Shown piece by piece: positions 1 to 11,040 of a stretch of DNA of 64,000 nucleotides. The notes beneath the pieces are model-generated. The model was not told the origin of the DNA. It saw nothing but the letters and a program-made list of their open reading frames with translations, and made no database searches. Made by a program: the position numbers and the translations under genes. Origin of the DNA: Rhodamnia argentea (taxonomy: Eukaryota; Streptophyta; Magnoliopsida; Myrtales; Myrtaceae); assembly GCF_020921035.1 (NCBI RefSeq), contig NC_063157.1:24259015-24323014 (forward strand), written 5' to 3'. Position 1 is the first letter of the stretch, and the number at the start of each line of letters is the position of its first letter.

Positions 1-366
1 AGTTGAGCATGCACTGTTTCTTAACATACGGTCGAACATTCGTATCGCATCAATTGAAAGGTCTAGCGTTGGCTTAGGATAACCACGGGGCGCTAGCCGG
101 ATTCATCCCCGGACAACGATTCATGTTGTCTTGACGTTTCACAAGGCATGGAGCAAAGCTCACCGTCACGACGTCCCAAAGTTTGAAAAAGCAGCACTTC
201 ACTCCACCCCCTTCCTTTGAAATCAACAGCCACGGCTATAAACAAGGGGGATGGAAATTGAAATCATCTTTGAGATCGACAATGACGTTTTGCCTGACTT
301 CCTTCCTGCATCTTCGCTTCTCCACGAATTTTTGGGCAAACTACCACCGATTTGGATTTGACTCTT
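1..366. other. Intergenic, no gene seen
   Basis: The window starts in AT/GC-mixed non-coding sequence. Short open frames on both strands here have no recognisable domain and overlap each other. The region lies just upstream of the first unit of the F-box tandem duplication and does not match the sequence upstream of the second unit. Confidence 0.5.
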
Positions 367-1821
367 TGATCTGAACAGATAGAAACCTTGAATGGCCGAC
401 TCCTTTGGGCTCATGCTCCGCAGTCCTAAGCATTGTGTCGTCGTTTCAACATGTTTGCAAAAATTAAAGTAGTTGATCTTTAGTTTGACCACCAACTCTT
501 AACAAAAAAAATTATGAAAATCACATGATTTAAAAGTAATCGAAATTGCATGTGGAAGACAACATGCAACGTTATTATCCCTTACCCTTACCGGACCCCC
601 TTCCTAACTTTGTCCATGTTGGCCTGCCCATTTAATGCGTCAAGTCAGCACGGCTTGGGATATGGCTCCAACGGTCGAACCCCTCAAGGGTTCCCCTTCT
701 CTTCGCACTTAATGAGTAAAAGAAAATTGTCGCATCAGCAATTCGCGAAAGAAAATGGACGAAATGAGTGCATTAAAGTTTTGCATAAATATTTAGCATT
801 AAGGTTGGCGAAACCAAAAAGCTTATGACAAAATCGACATCTGTATTATAACAATTAAGACACATTAGACAACTTCGCACCGACCATTCAATTACGCTTA
901 ACATAATGGACAGCTATGCTGACAAGATTAAATGGGTCATTTTGATTTTCCACGCCTTATTAGTACAATTTCTTTTCCCCCGAAAAGGATATTGAAGATG
1001 GACGTAACCTCTGAAGCACGCGATTCCCAAGTCAAATTACTTTCGATTAATCCAGGCACTTGATAAGATGGGATTAGAAATCTTCTAAATATCTTAACGA
1101 ATTCTAAAAATTCTTGTTCCATGTTTAGTAAAATCCAAGATAGGATTCAAAATATTTGAAAATCACATTTGCGACAGCCATGTCGATCCGACTGTCGTTG
1201 GAGGACGATCGGTTGGACAGCGATGATGATCGGCATTGGTAGGGGATGATGACGATTGCACGGCAGTCAAAAGTGACAATGATTGGCTATCTTGGCGGTA
1301 GTCCTTGCACGGACCGGTGAAGTCTGACTCCAACTCCATTGTTGGAAGAAAATTGTTAAAGCATATATATGCATATATGCAAACCTTATTTACTCTACCC
1401 TAGCCCGGATTTCATAACTGGATATATCGGGATTTATCCAGTCCAGAAGACGTCGCCAAACACTAAATATGATATTTGTTTTATCTTATCCGGACTCAAA
1501 TTCGAACTATCAAATGGATCCTCTTAGAGTTTAAATTTCGATGAAAAAAAACCCAATTGATCCTTGAAACAATGTGACCATCTAGGTAGTTTGACTATGA
1601 TTTAAATTGGATTTCTTTGATCGACAAAGTATTTTGCCAGCACGACGGTCCGTATGTGGAAAGTCTGTTGAATATTCTGAGCGAGTGAAGGTTCCACGAG
1701 GCAATAAGTTCAGAAACAAGTTGATAATATGATATTTCTTCTTTTAAGCCAATAAACAAAATTTTATTCAACGCAACAAGCCAGTGTTGACTCCTTCTGC
1801 TTCCCATTTCCTCATTTCTCC

Positions 1822-1829
1822 TATAAAAA
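1822..1829 (+). promoter_or_regulatory. TATA box of F-box copy A
   Basis: TATAAAAA followed by GTCA lies 149 bases before the ATG at 1971. The same box and following bases are kept in copy B at 8565-8572. The stretch between box and ATG is CT/CA-rich leader, also conserved between the copies. Confidence 0.7.
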
Positions 1830-1970
1830 GTCAACCTTCCCTCCTCTTTGCCTCCACTCAAAAACCCTCTCAACACTCTTTCTCCCTCTCCGCCCGCTCC
1901 ACCAACAACAACAATAACATCAACCGAAACGAAATCCAATCTTCCCACAAACCACCACCGAAACACCACC

Positions 1971-3004
1971 ATGCCTTCTTCATCAACCGCCCCTGCCGGA
2001 AGTGACGCCACTGCCATGCTGACCTCCGTCCACCCGGACATAATCCGGACCCACATCCTCACCCGCCTCGACGGCCCGGCCCTTGCCGCCGCCAACTCCG
2101 CCTCCTCCCAGCTCCACTCCCTCTCCTCTGACAACTGCCTCTGGCGAGACATCTGTGTCGCCGCGTGGCCCTCAGTCAGTGATCCCTGGGTTGCCGAGGC
2201 AATCGCTGCCTTCCCCTCCGGCCACCGCTCCTTCTTTTCCGACTCCTACCCGATGCTCCACCACCATAAGCCACAAAGCCGCCGCTCACCCCCGCCGCCG
2301 CCGCCGCTGGCCGAGTGTTTGATCTCGGCTGTCGATGTCCACTACAAGGGCGAGCCGATATTCTCCAAGGTCCACGAAACGGAGACAACGTCCGGGTGGT
2401 TTGATTGCTCGCCCTTCCGAGTCGACCTGCTGGACCTGAAAGAGTCCATGCCGACCCGGATCCAGAAACCCGGTGGGATGCACGATGAGGCTTGGCTGAG
2501 GCACCTGGAGGATAACTTGTCTCTGAGCTGGATCCTTGTCGACCCGACCCAGAGGCGCGCGGCAAACCTCTCAACCCGGAGGCCAGTCTCAGTGCAGCGA
2601 CACTGGCTGACCGGGGACGTGCAGGCGCGGTACGTGACGGTATTCGCTGGAGGGCCGTGGGGGTCGGCGGCAGAGCACGTGCAGTGCACGGCGACGGTCA
2701 CGTTGGGGGGAAGGAGGGCGGGAAGCTGCAGGTGAGGGAGGTGAGCTTTCAGGTGGAGGACATGGAAGGGAAGATCTTGAACGGGAGGGACAGTCTGGCG
2801 ATCCTGGGGGAGGCCATGGGGAGCGGAGAGAGGAAGAAGGCGAAGAGAGAGAGCGAAGGGAAAGAGAGGTTCGAGGAGCACGAGGCGAGGAAGAGGGAGA
2901 GGAAGGAGAGGAAACAGAGGAGGGAGAGGGCCCTGGACTTGGTGTGCATCGCGGTGGGGGTCACCGTGTTCGTGGGCTTCTGGTCGTTCATCCTCTTCAA
3001 ATGA
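1971..3004 (+). pseudogene. F-box protein, copy A, frameshifted before its membrane anchor
   Basis: This intronless gene is the close paralogue of the intact F-box gene at 8708-9733; its N-terminal 240 residues differ at only scattered positions. The F-box lies at about residues 20-62 (DIIRTHILTRLDG, then CLWRDIC). At about 2703-2705 copy A reads ACGTT then six G, whereas copy B reads ACGTGC then six G, so copy A is one base shorter. The frame shifts at residue 245 and stops at 2735, giving 254 aa. The remaining coding sequence, including the charged helix and the transmembrane tail, stays open in the other frame to a TGA at 3002-3004. The break is therefore recent, tolerated as a truncated soluble protein, or a sequencing error beside a G run. 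The family is At2g27310-like (from memory). Confidence 0.8.
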
Positions 3005-3311
3005 AAAACCGAACCAGCGCCGGAATGTTCAGCCACTAAAGTACAGCGTGTTCAAACAGTAAACCCAAGGTTTATAACTACACAACACCATTACAGACAG
3101 AGAGAATGAAAGGAGATATTAGCTAGGGTTACAGAATTAGTTCATTCTTCTCATTTCTTGTTTTCCTTGTCGCCGGGTCGGATCACGGGATGGTCGATAC
3201 CGAGCTGATCGGTTATGATCTTGATTATGTAAAAATTGAGATAGAGCTTCTCTCAGGGGAATAAGGTAATAGCATTCATTAGCAATGATTCAATGTAAAA
3301 GCAATTCGTTA

Positions 3312-4300
3312 GTGTTAAGTTGTCGTCTCGATCACGAGTCCCCCGGACGTACCCGAGGGGACTATCAAATGCGGCAGCCATCGTTTTCGTGCCACTTGAT
3401 TAATAGTGGAACTGATGCCGCTCGATGTTACATTAAGCGCGTTTCCAAGCGCTGTATCCATCTTGGCCCAAGCATTTAATGTTTTTTAGATGATCGTTAT
3501 GATTATGACGAGACATTTGTAGATTAACAAGTTGGTTCTCTTCCAAATTGACTGATTTTAACCTCTCTGTCTCTAAATTGCTAACCTCTTTCTCTTGGTC
3601 TGGCGTGAGATTACAAGGTCATGAGTCATGACCACGCAGAGACAGCTCCAAATGCTACGGTTCTAAATCACAGCGTCTCTGGCTCGAAGTTGGTTTCATG
3701 ATCGAGGGATGTTGACAATTCTAACGATTTAAGACTGAATTATTTAATTCGATTTGGCTCCCTTTCTTTTTTTGTTTAAAGCAGGACAACTCGGTCCCCT
3801 CGACGGCTATATCCCAAGCCCAACACTTCCCCAGCCCCCAACCCCGCCACAACCAACACGCACGCGCAGCTCACCTAGTAACCTAATCCGGAAAATATTT
3901 TCCCTTTTTTGGTTGTGAAAATTTTAATTTGATTTTCCTCCTTGAACTCCTTTTAATTTTTTTTAAATTTTTTCTTATCATTTTTTTATTTTTATTTTTT
4001 TGTTTCCTTTTGGTTTATGCTGGTTGCCAGCCATCATGCTTGCTTGCGGGTCCCGACGATCTCAAGCTCGCCAAAGCTGGCGAGCTTCGAACTCGAGCCT
4101 CGCCAACCCTATGGCAAGGTTGGAGCTCGCCGGCCATTGCTGAGGTCCACGGAGGCATCTCCGACCATCAGAAAGTATTGAAGGACATCCCGAATTCCGT
4201 TTGGCTCCCACGGGGCATCGCCAAATAAATCTCGTGGCGATATAACGTCGTATAAACCTCACGACGAGTGTTTCACATCGCCAGATAAATCTCATGACAG
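3312..4300. other. Intergenic, repeat-like, no gene
   Basis: No coding gene is supported. There is a T-rich stretch at 3900-4010, followed at 4020-4200 by a GC-rich block with repeated CTCGCC/GGCGAG words. This resembles the GC-rich cores of the foldback elements elsewhere in the window (31.8, 47.5 and 55.3 kb). From 4210 to 4330 there is a short imperfect tandem of AAATAAATCTC(G/A)TG units. Confidence 0.5.
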
Positions 4301-4329
4301 TATAACGTCAAATAAATCTCATGACAAGT

Positions 4330-5087
4330 GTTTCATGATATACCATGCCATGCATACACAATGCAATCTTACCAATATCGATTCCCGGAAGATTCAATGC
4401 AAATGAATGATTCATACGATTCTCATGATCAATTCTTTTTCGGAAAACCTAATGATGCAGGAATCAAATATATCAAGCGATAACTCAAGAATACAATCAA
4501 GATTCCAAACTATCGACGAACAGTTCTAAAGTCAATCCAAGCAAACCATAAAAGTTAGAAATCCACTCTCTTGGATTCAGAAATTTAAATTTCCGAAGAC
4601 GACAAACAGACGACGGACGGTCGGCCAAGCTAGGGTGGTCGGCCAAAGGCACAAACGGCTACGCCGGTTGCAACTAAGGTAGCGACAATGATTGACCGAG
4701 GCGAATGGCGAAGGCGCAAGGCCTAAGGCGGTCGGCGATCCAGCAAGGTAACGACAGACGTTCTCGACAAGACCCGACGAAATGAACCGACGTTGGTTTC
4801 TATTTATAATGGTTCGATCGGCTTAATCCAATTAGCTTGCAGTCAACAGCTTGAAGTAGAGTTAGCTTCGGGCGAGTTAGGGGGCCGAAGAACAACATGA
4901 TGCCATGTGTACACCACCTCTCCTACGTGTGACACGTGTGTGCTGCCTTCTGGCGGCATAACACGTGCCCGACACGTTCGGACACGTTGGGGTACGTGTC
5001 CCTCTTTTGACATGTGTTCGGCTCTTTGGCTTCCTCTAGTTGTCCTATTTTCGCTCATATGTGACCCGATGGGATCTAAATCCAACA
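4330..5087 (-). mobile_element. LTR-like fossil (probable solo or partial LTR, reverse orientation)
   Basis: On the minus strand the stretch begins TGTTGG at 5087, has a TATA-like TATAAATAG near 4800, and runs on into AT-rich sequence without any gag or pol frame. Upstream of the TATA is a dense group of ACGTG words (4913-5005). These traits fit a retrotransposon LTR acting toward lower coordinates. The far end and the target-site duplication could not be fixed, and the family (Copia or Gypsy) is unresolved. It is a decayed fossil with no coding capacity. Confidence 0.4.
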
Positions 5088-5227
5088 TATAGCGTCCTTA
5101 AAAATATTATCGGGCCAATAATTCCTTAAAATACCATTGGGTTCGGATAATAATCCCTCAGAGCTTATTCAATAATCCAAACTCAATAAAAATTGGGTCC
5201 CAGCGTGCCTATTAGAGGCGCACATGC

Positions 5228-5486
5228 CCTAAATCAGTAAAAAATTTTAAAAAACACTTAAAATGGTAATTTCTTTTTAACCATATTTTTGAAAAAAAAA
5301 CCCATGTTATTATAAATATAAAAAGAAAAAAATTAAAAAATAAATAAATTTGCCACTACAAAAAAAAAAAAAAAACCCTCTATGGCGGGCGCACGGGGCA
5401 TGTGCCCTAAATTGATAAATTTTTTAAAAAATCACATAAATTGGTAATTCTTTTTTTTTTAAACCATATTTTGAAAAAAAAAAACC
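5228..5486 (+). repeat. Direct repeat, two copies
   Basis: The block TGCCCTAAAT..AGTAAAAAATTTT..TGGTAATTTCTTTTTAACCATATTTTTGAAAAAA at 5228-5302 recurs in nearly the same form at 5400-5486, separated by AT-rich sequence and a GGCGGGCGCAC word. It looks like a short tandem duplication within a non-autonomous repeat. Confidence 0.6.
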
Positions 5487-5739
5487 CCGAGGAGAGAGCC
5501 CGGAGCTTTGTCAAGCATCGTTGAAGAAGAGCCAGCTTTAGCGATGAGCTTCAATGGCGAAGATGAAGAGCGTCGATGAAGAAGAGCCGGACTGTCAACG
5601 ACAAAGAAGGTGAGCGTCGGTGAAGAAGAAGTGAATAAAAGAAAATGGAGGAATAAAAAAGCGTCATACCTCTATAGAAAGCGAGAGAGTGAGATTTGGG
5701 AAAGTGTTTTCACATTTTTATTTCGGAGAATTCACTTTC

Positions 5740-5873
5740 CTAATCTTCTAAATAAAGTTTTTGTTGATTGAAAAGTGCTTTTTGTTGACCGAATTACTTT
5801 TTGCGAATCAAACAGACGAAAATTTGGAAATCACTTTCCCGGAAAAGGTTTTCCCGTGAACAAATACACCCTT
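5740..5873. mobile_element. End of a decayed foldback element
   Basis: The stretch ending AACAAATACACCCTT, with preceding CACTTTCCCGGAAAA words, resembles the end of the element at 55002-55575 (AACAAAAAGCACCCTT). Duplication unit B starts directly after it, so the element may mark the junction. Confidence 0.35.
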
Positions 5874-8564
5874 AATCTAAACAGGTAGAACCAAATGGCC
5901 GACTCCTTTAGGTTCACGCTCCCAAGTCCCAAGCATTGTGTCATAGTTCGAACATGTTTTTAATGTCGTTACAGACCGTCGCACTTTGCATTGTCACAAG
6001 TCGGTCCGTTATGAACATTTTCAAAACAAACCAAATGTTGTAGTGGATAATATTTGTCATAATTCTTTTGGGAGTTACAAGTTCGTTTAGAGTGATTTTT
6101 ACTTGTGATTTTTTGCCTTTTGTTTTTTTCAAATCTTGTAAAGCACGCATTTCGACTTATTTAAAATTCTCGCATGAATAAATATCGACATGTGAATGTG
6201 CATTCACATGTGCATTTTTTGTATATTCCATAACTTTCCCTTACGCACGTTCTGATACTTTTGCCTAGTACTAGAAGTGGGAAATTCAATTGAGGAGACA
6301 AATGTGGTCTGAAAAGATTTGAACTTAAAACCTCCAGTTCTGATACCATGTAAAAGACTTCGTAAGTCCATTACTGACCATAATTAAAAGCTTAAATTGT
6401 TAGATGAAGTCATGATTTGTTATTTTTATATTTTATCAAAAAATTAAAAGTTCAATAACTACCGTCTGAATCTCCACTAGGAGATTGAAGGTGACTTGCC
6501 GAGAAAGATCTGAGATGATGTTAGGAGAAGAAGATAAGCACGCAGAGAAGGTCATTTCAAAGCATTTTGTTGCCCATAAAACCCAAATGGCATGTGGACG
6601 CGAAATATAAGTTAGGAAGAAGATACGACGTCGTTATCCCTTACCCTTAACCCCCGACCAATTTTGTGCATGCTGACCTGCCCATTTAATGCGCCAAGCC
6701 AGCTCAGCTTTCGATAAGGCTCGAGCTCCCGCGGCGGCGGCGGCGACGACAAAAGCGATAATAGAAAACTTCTCGGACGCAATGCCGTCACCCGTAAGCC
6801 CCGTCCCGTCTCCGCAAATTGAACAAGCACGGATCCCGCGTTGAATTCGCATGACCCCGATGGTCGAGATGACGTGAGCTCACATGCATCCGACGTGTTT
6901 AGAACGCCGGAACCCCTCACTCATTTTTTTCCGCTTTCCCTTACCCGAGTGAAGTAGAGCGGCTTCAAATTCTGTATTCCGCCACATCTACGCGTTCGCT
7001 CGTTGCATTTAACGCACAACAAAAGGAGACCTCGTCGTGCTGAGCGCCGCTTGAGCCCTCAAAGTGTCGACCTTCTCTTCGCACCAATGTTGCCCAAATG
7101 CGTGACGCTTCGTGCACTCGAAGAGTGAAATAACCGTCGGGTCAGCAATTTCGACGAGTGCAGTAAAATTTCGCGCAAACTTCTATTAAAAAAATTTAAA
7201 ATTAAATCGACACTCGAATAATACAATTTAAAACGAATTAGACAATTTTATATCGATCATTCAATTGTACTTAACATAACAATTATAACGAGATTATAGA
7301 GAGTCATTCTGATTTTTCACGCCTTATTATAACAAAAAAAAAATTCCCAAAAAAAGGGATATTTGAAGATGTACTTAACTTCCGAACGAGGCGATTTCCA
7401 AATCAAATCATTTTCGACGGATCCAGACACGATTCTTTGCAACATCATCAGACATCACGACTCTCGAAGCCGTGAGCGGCCCCCGCCTCTCGCCGTATCT
7501 GGCCCGGTATTGCGACGGCTCCGGCCCTATACACGAGGGACTGACGGTGATTCGAGGTTTTAACAATGATATTACCATATTTGGTAAAACTATACAGGAT
7601 AAGAATTGGCTGACGAATTCAGTGCCCGTGACATGCGTCGAACTTGACCATTGTTGCTACTTCGCACACACTTTCTTTACTACAGCCAATGTTGAACTTG
7701 GACTTTCCGGCGGCTTCAGTTGGACGAATAATGATTAATGATTCCCACCACGAACGAGAATACAAAAAAAAAATTATTATTTATCTTCAATTTTTTTTTG
7801 TAAAAGAATCTTATTCCATGTTTAGTGAAATTCAAGATAGGATTCAAAATATTTGGAAAATCTCATTTGCGACGGCCGGCTCGGTCGGACAATCGTCGAA
7901 GGTCGATCGGCTGGACAGCAATGATGATCGACGTTGGTCGGAGACGATGACGACTGCACAGTGGTCAAAAGTGGCAATGATTGGCTGTCGTGGCGACGGT
8001 CCTCGCACGGTGGCCGGCAAACTCCCCACTCCATCGATGGAACAAAATCACTAAATTATTTTTAACAAAAAAAAAAATTATCCAAATAGGGCTTATTCCA
8101 CCCATAGCCTGGACTTCTTGTCTGGGTATATCCGGATTTATTCATTCCGGAAGACGTCAAGATATGTTACTATCATATCGGAACACGAGTTCGGACTATC
8201 AAACCCAGTCCTAGAGATCAAATTTCGATGAAAAAGACCCGATTGAGCCGACCCCAGGAGGGATCCACAACTAGGTAGTTTGACTACAATTCAAATTGGA
8301 TTTCTTTGATCGATCAAGTCTTTTGCCAGCACGACGGTCCACCATATGGCCCCCATAATTTGAAAAGCCCTTTTGCCTGCATTGCATATTTTGAGCGAGT
8401 CAAGGTTCCACGAGGCTAATTTTGAACTCCCTGTTTTTTTTTTTATTACTTAGATAAAATATATGCTCTCTTTTTTTTAAAAAAAAAAAAAGATTGGAAT
8501 AAGTTCAAAACGAATTTTATTCAACACATGCCAGTGTTGACTCTCCCCACGTTCTCATTTCCCC

Positions 8565-8572
8565 TATAAAAA
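8565..8572 (+). promoter_or_regulatory. TATA box of F-box copy B
   Basis: TATAAAAA followed by GTCA lies 143 bases upstream of the ATG at 8708, matching the box of copy A. The intervening leader contains CAACAACAACAACATC, also present in copy A. Confidence 0.7.
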
Positions 8573-8707
8573 GTCAGCCTTCCGTCCTTTGTCTCTGCTC
8601 AAAAACCCTCTCACGCTCTCTTTCTCCCTCGCCCCCGTACGACAACAACAACAACATCAACCGAAACGAAATCCAACCTTCCCACAAACCACTACCGAAG
8701 CACCACC

Positions 8708-9733
8708 ATGCCTTGTTCATCAACCGCCCCCACCGGAAGTGATGCCACCGCCATGCTGACCTCCGTCCACCCGGACATAATCCGGACCCACATCCTCACC
8801 CGCCTCGACGGCCCAGCCCTTGTCGCCGCCACCTCCGCCTCCTCCCAGCTTCACTCCCTCTCCTCTGACGACTGCCTCTGGCGAGACATCTGCGTCGCCG
8901 CGTGGCCCTCGGTCAGTGATCCCCGCGTTGCCGAGGCCATCGCTGCCTTCCCTTCTGGCTACCGCTCCTTCTTTTCCGACTCCTACCCGATCCTCCACCA
9001 CCATAAGCCGCAGTGCCGCCGCTCTCCCCCGCCCCCGGCCAAGAATTTGATCTCGGCCGTCGATGTCCACTACGAGGGCCAGCCAATATACTCTAAGGTC
9101 CACGAGACAGAGACTGCGTCTGGGTGGTTCGAGTGCTCGCCCTTCCGAGTCGACCTGCTCGACCTGAAAGAGTCCGTTCCAACTCGGATCCAGAAACCCG
9201 GTGGGATGCACGATGAGGCCTGGCTGAGGCACCTGGAGGACAACCTGTCCCTGAGCTGGATCCTTGTCGACCCGGCCCGGAGGCGCACAGCGAACCTCTC
9301 AACCCGGAGGCCAGTCTCAGTGCAGCGGCACTGGCTGACTGGGGACGTGCAGGCGCAGTACGTGATGGTGTTGGCCGGAGGGCCGCGGGGGTCGGCGGCG
9401 GAGCACGTGCAGTGCACGGCGACGGTCACGTGCGGGGGGAAGGAGGGCCGGAAGCTGCAGGTGAGGGAGGTGAGCTTTCAGGTGGAGGACATGGAAGGGA
9501 AGATCTTGAACGGGAGGGACAGTGCGGCGATCCTGGGGGAGGCCATGGAGAACGGAGAGAGGAAGAAGGCGAAGAGAGAGAGCGAAGGGAAAGAAAGGTT
9601 CGAGGAGCACGAGGCGAGAAAGAGGGAGAGGAAGGAGAGGAAGCAGAGGAGGGAGAGGGCGCTGGACTTGGTGTGCATCGCGGTGGGGGTCACCGTGTTC
9701 GTGGGCTTCTGGTCGTTCATCCTCTTCAGATGA
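8708..9733 (+). CDS. F-box protein with C-terminal membrane anchor, copy B (intact)
   Basis: Intronless, 341 aa. By family it should be the substrate-recognition part of an SCF ubiquitin ligase. An F-box-like helix set lies at residues 20-62 (HPDIIRTHILTRLDG, SSQLHSLSSDDCLWRDIC). The middle and C-terminal part carries signatures I associate with the At2g27310 group, such as LSWILVDP and PVSVQRHWLTGDVQ. Residues 281-317 are an almost uninterrupted Lys/Arg/Glu run, likely a charged helix. Residues 319-339 are hydrophobic (LVCIAVGVTVFVGFWSFILF) and end two residues before the stop, which is the layout of a tail-anchored protein. No substrate can be read from the sequence. The start is supported by the leader CACCACCATGCC and by conservation with copy A. 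Function is inferred from family only. Confidence 0.88.
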   Translation: MPCSSTAPTGSDATAMLTSVHPDIIRTHILTRLDGPALVAATSASSQLHSLSSDDCLWRDICVAAWPSVSDPRVAEAIAAFPSGYRSFFSDSYPILHHHKPQCRRSPPPPAKNLISAVDVHYEGQPIYSKVHETETASGWFECSPFRVDLLDLKESVPTRIQKPGGMHDEAWLRHLEDNLSLSWILVDPARRRTANLSTRRPVSVQRHWLTGDVQAQYVMVLAGGPRGSAAEHVQCTATVTCGGKEGRKLQVREVSFQVEDMEGKILNGRDSAAILGEAMENGERKKAKRESEGKERFEEHEARKRERKERKQRRERALDLVCIAVGVTVFVGFWSFILFR

Positions 9734-10043
9734 AAAAACCGAACCAGTGCCGGAATGTTCAGCCATTAAAGTATAGCGTGCTCAAGCAGTAAGCCCAAGG
9801 TTTATAGCTACACAACACCATTACAGGCAGAGAGAATGAAAGAAGAGATTAGTTAGAGTTACAGAATTAGTTCATTCTTCTCTTTTCCTGTTTTCTTCGT
9901 CGCCGCCTGGTCAGATCATGGAATGGCCGACATCAAGCCGATCGGTGATGCGTTTGATTATGTAAAAACAGAGACAGAGCTTCTGTCTGGTGAACAAGGT
10001 CACGACATTCGTTAGTAGTGGTTCATTGTAAAATCAATTCATT

Positions 10044-10490
10044 CGACCAATATATAGTGGACAATGTGATTTATAGCTTCAATTTGTTCGCGGGTGAATT
10101 CTACGGCGGTTCATCATGGCTTGCAATGGACCGATCGATTGGCGACGGACGACATCGAAGTCCGATCAGATCATAAAGATGCGGAAAAGGGTCAATTCAT
10201 GAAGTAGAAAAATACGATCTTGGCCTGAAAAAAAAAAATGTGAACAAGAAACGAGACCGTAATACGCAGCACGCCGATCCTGACCATTGACTTGGCGCAA
10301 AGATGATGGAACGGTTTGGGGTGCTGGGGCTGACCGAGCAAAGTCGCGTTCCAAAGTAATATCTTCATCTTCGTGGTCCCTCATCCACGATGGAAAAAAC
10401 TCGACAAACGTGTTTGGAATGCCAAATTCCATCCACTTCCCAACTTTATTCGTAGCTGAATTCACACTACGTCTCTTGAAGGTATGCTTT
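10044..10490. other. Intergenic, no gene seen
   Basis: Overlapping open frames on both strands (10166-10510 minus, 10287-10502 plus) have no recognisable domain and no paralogue next to the sister F-box copy. I do not support either as a gene. Confidence 0.45.
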
Positions 10491-11040
10491 GGCCCTATTT
10501 GATTAGGCATTGAAAATGAGCATTGAGGCTCTAAAATTCCTTGGCTAAATGCAAATGGTGTTTGGCTACTTTTTTAACTCACTTTGGGAAGATGCAATTA
10601 CATCTCAAATGCTCTCTAAAGTCATTTAGCTCAAAGTACCTAGAGGTACTTTGAGCTAAAGAACTTTGCGAAATGCAATTAATTTTTTTTCTATTTTAAC
10701 TTTGTCATCTTCTCTTGCCATCGCCCATTGCTCGCTCGCCGGATCGCCACGGCGCGCGTCGGACCGCTTGTCGCCCGCCGGACCGCCGCCGCTCGTCGGA
10801 CCTCCGCCGCCGGCCGCACGCCGTCGTCCGCCAACCACCGCTTTTTTTTTCAAAAAATAAAAATACTTTACAAAGTAAATTTTTCACCAAACAACATTTA
10901 CGTCAAAGTTGTTTTCCAAATATGTTTTTAAAATACATTTTACCAAGCATTACTTGCATTTTAAAAAATTCTTTAGCACAAAGATATTTGCATTTTTCCA
11001 AAGTCTCTTGGCCAAATATTGAACCAAACATGCCTTTAGC
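10491..11040. mobile_element. Foldback/MITE-like element with GC-rich insert
   Basis: The left end GGCCCTATTTGATTAGGCATT and the right end, read in reverse complement as GGCATGTTTGGTTCAATATT, are imperfect inverted repeats. Internal words (AAATGCAAATGG, CCAAAGGTATTT) are shared with the element at 39993-40391. Between the arms is a very GC-rich block (10725-10840) built of CGCCGG/CGTCGG words. No transposase is encoded. Confidence 0.5.
10625..10660. repeat. Perfect 17-bp inverted repeat (hairpin)
   Basis: TTTAGCTCAAAGTACCT at 10625-10641 is followed by AG and then its exact reverse complement at 10644-10660. The arms match at all 17 positions. It sits inside the MITE-like element. Confidence 0.95.

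Larger units (their letters stand above)
367..3311 (+). repeat. Tandem segmental duplication, unit A
   Basis: This stretch is colinear with 5874-10043. Recognisable shared blocks are the start (around 373 and 5880, containing AATGGCCGACTCCTTT), 570-640 versus 6630-6700, 830-910 versus 7200-7280, 1120-1180 versus 7815-7880, the whole F-box gene, and the 3' flank to about 3310 versus 10042. Non-coding parts have drifted far more than the coding part. Unit A is shorter than unit B, which carries extra sequence at about 5950-6530, 6720-7050 and 7400-7790. Confidence 0.85.
5874..10043 (+). repeat. Tandem segmental duplication, unit B
   Basis: This is colinear with 367-3311 in the same orientation. 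The unit is about 4.2 kb against 2.9 kb for unit A because of inserted non-coding blocks. The coding part, TATA box, leader and about 300 bases of 3' flank are best kept. No second gene is seen in the extra sequence; small open frames at 6612-6920 and 7363-8054 have no known domain and are not conserved in unit A. Confidence 0.85.

Noticed and set aside
2342-2881. Minus-strand open frames across both F-box copies
   Set aside because: They are antisense shadows of the F-box gene; both copies give them because the coding strand is conserved, not because they code.
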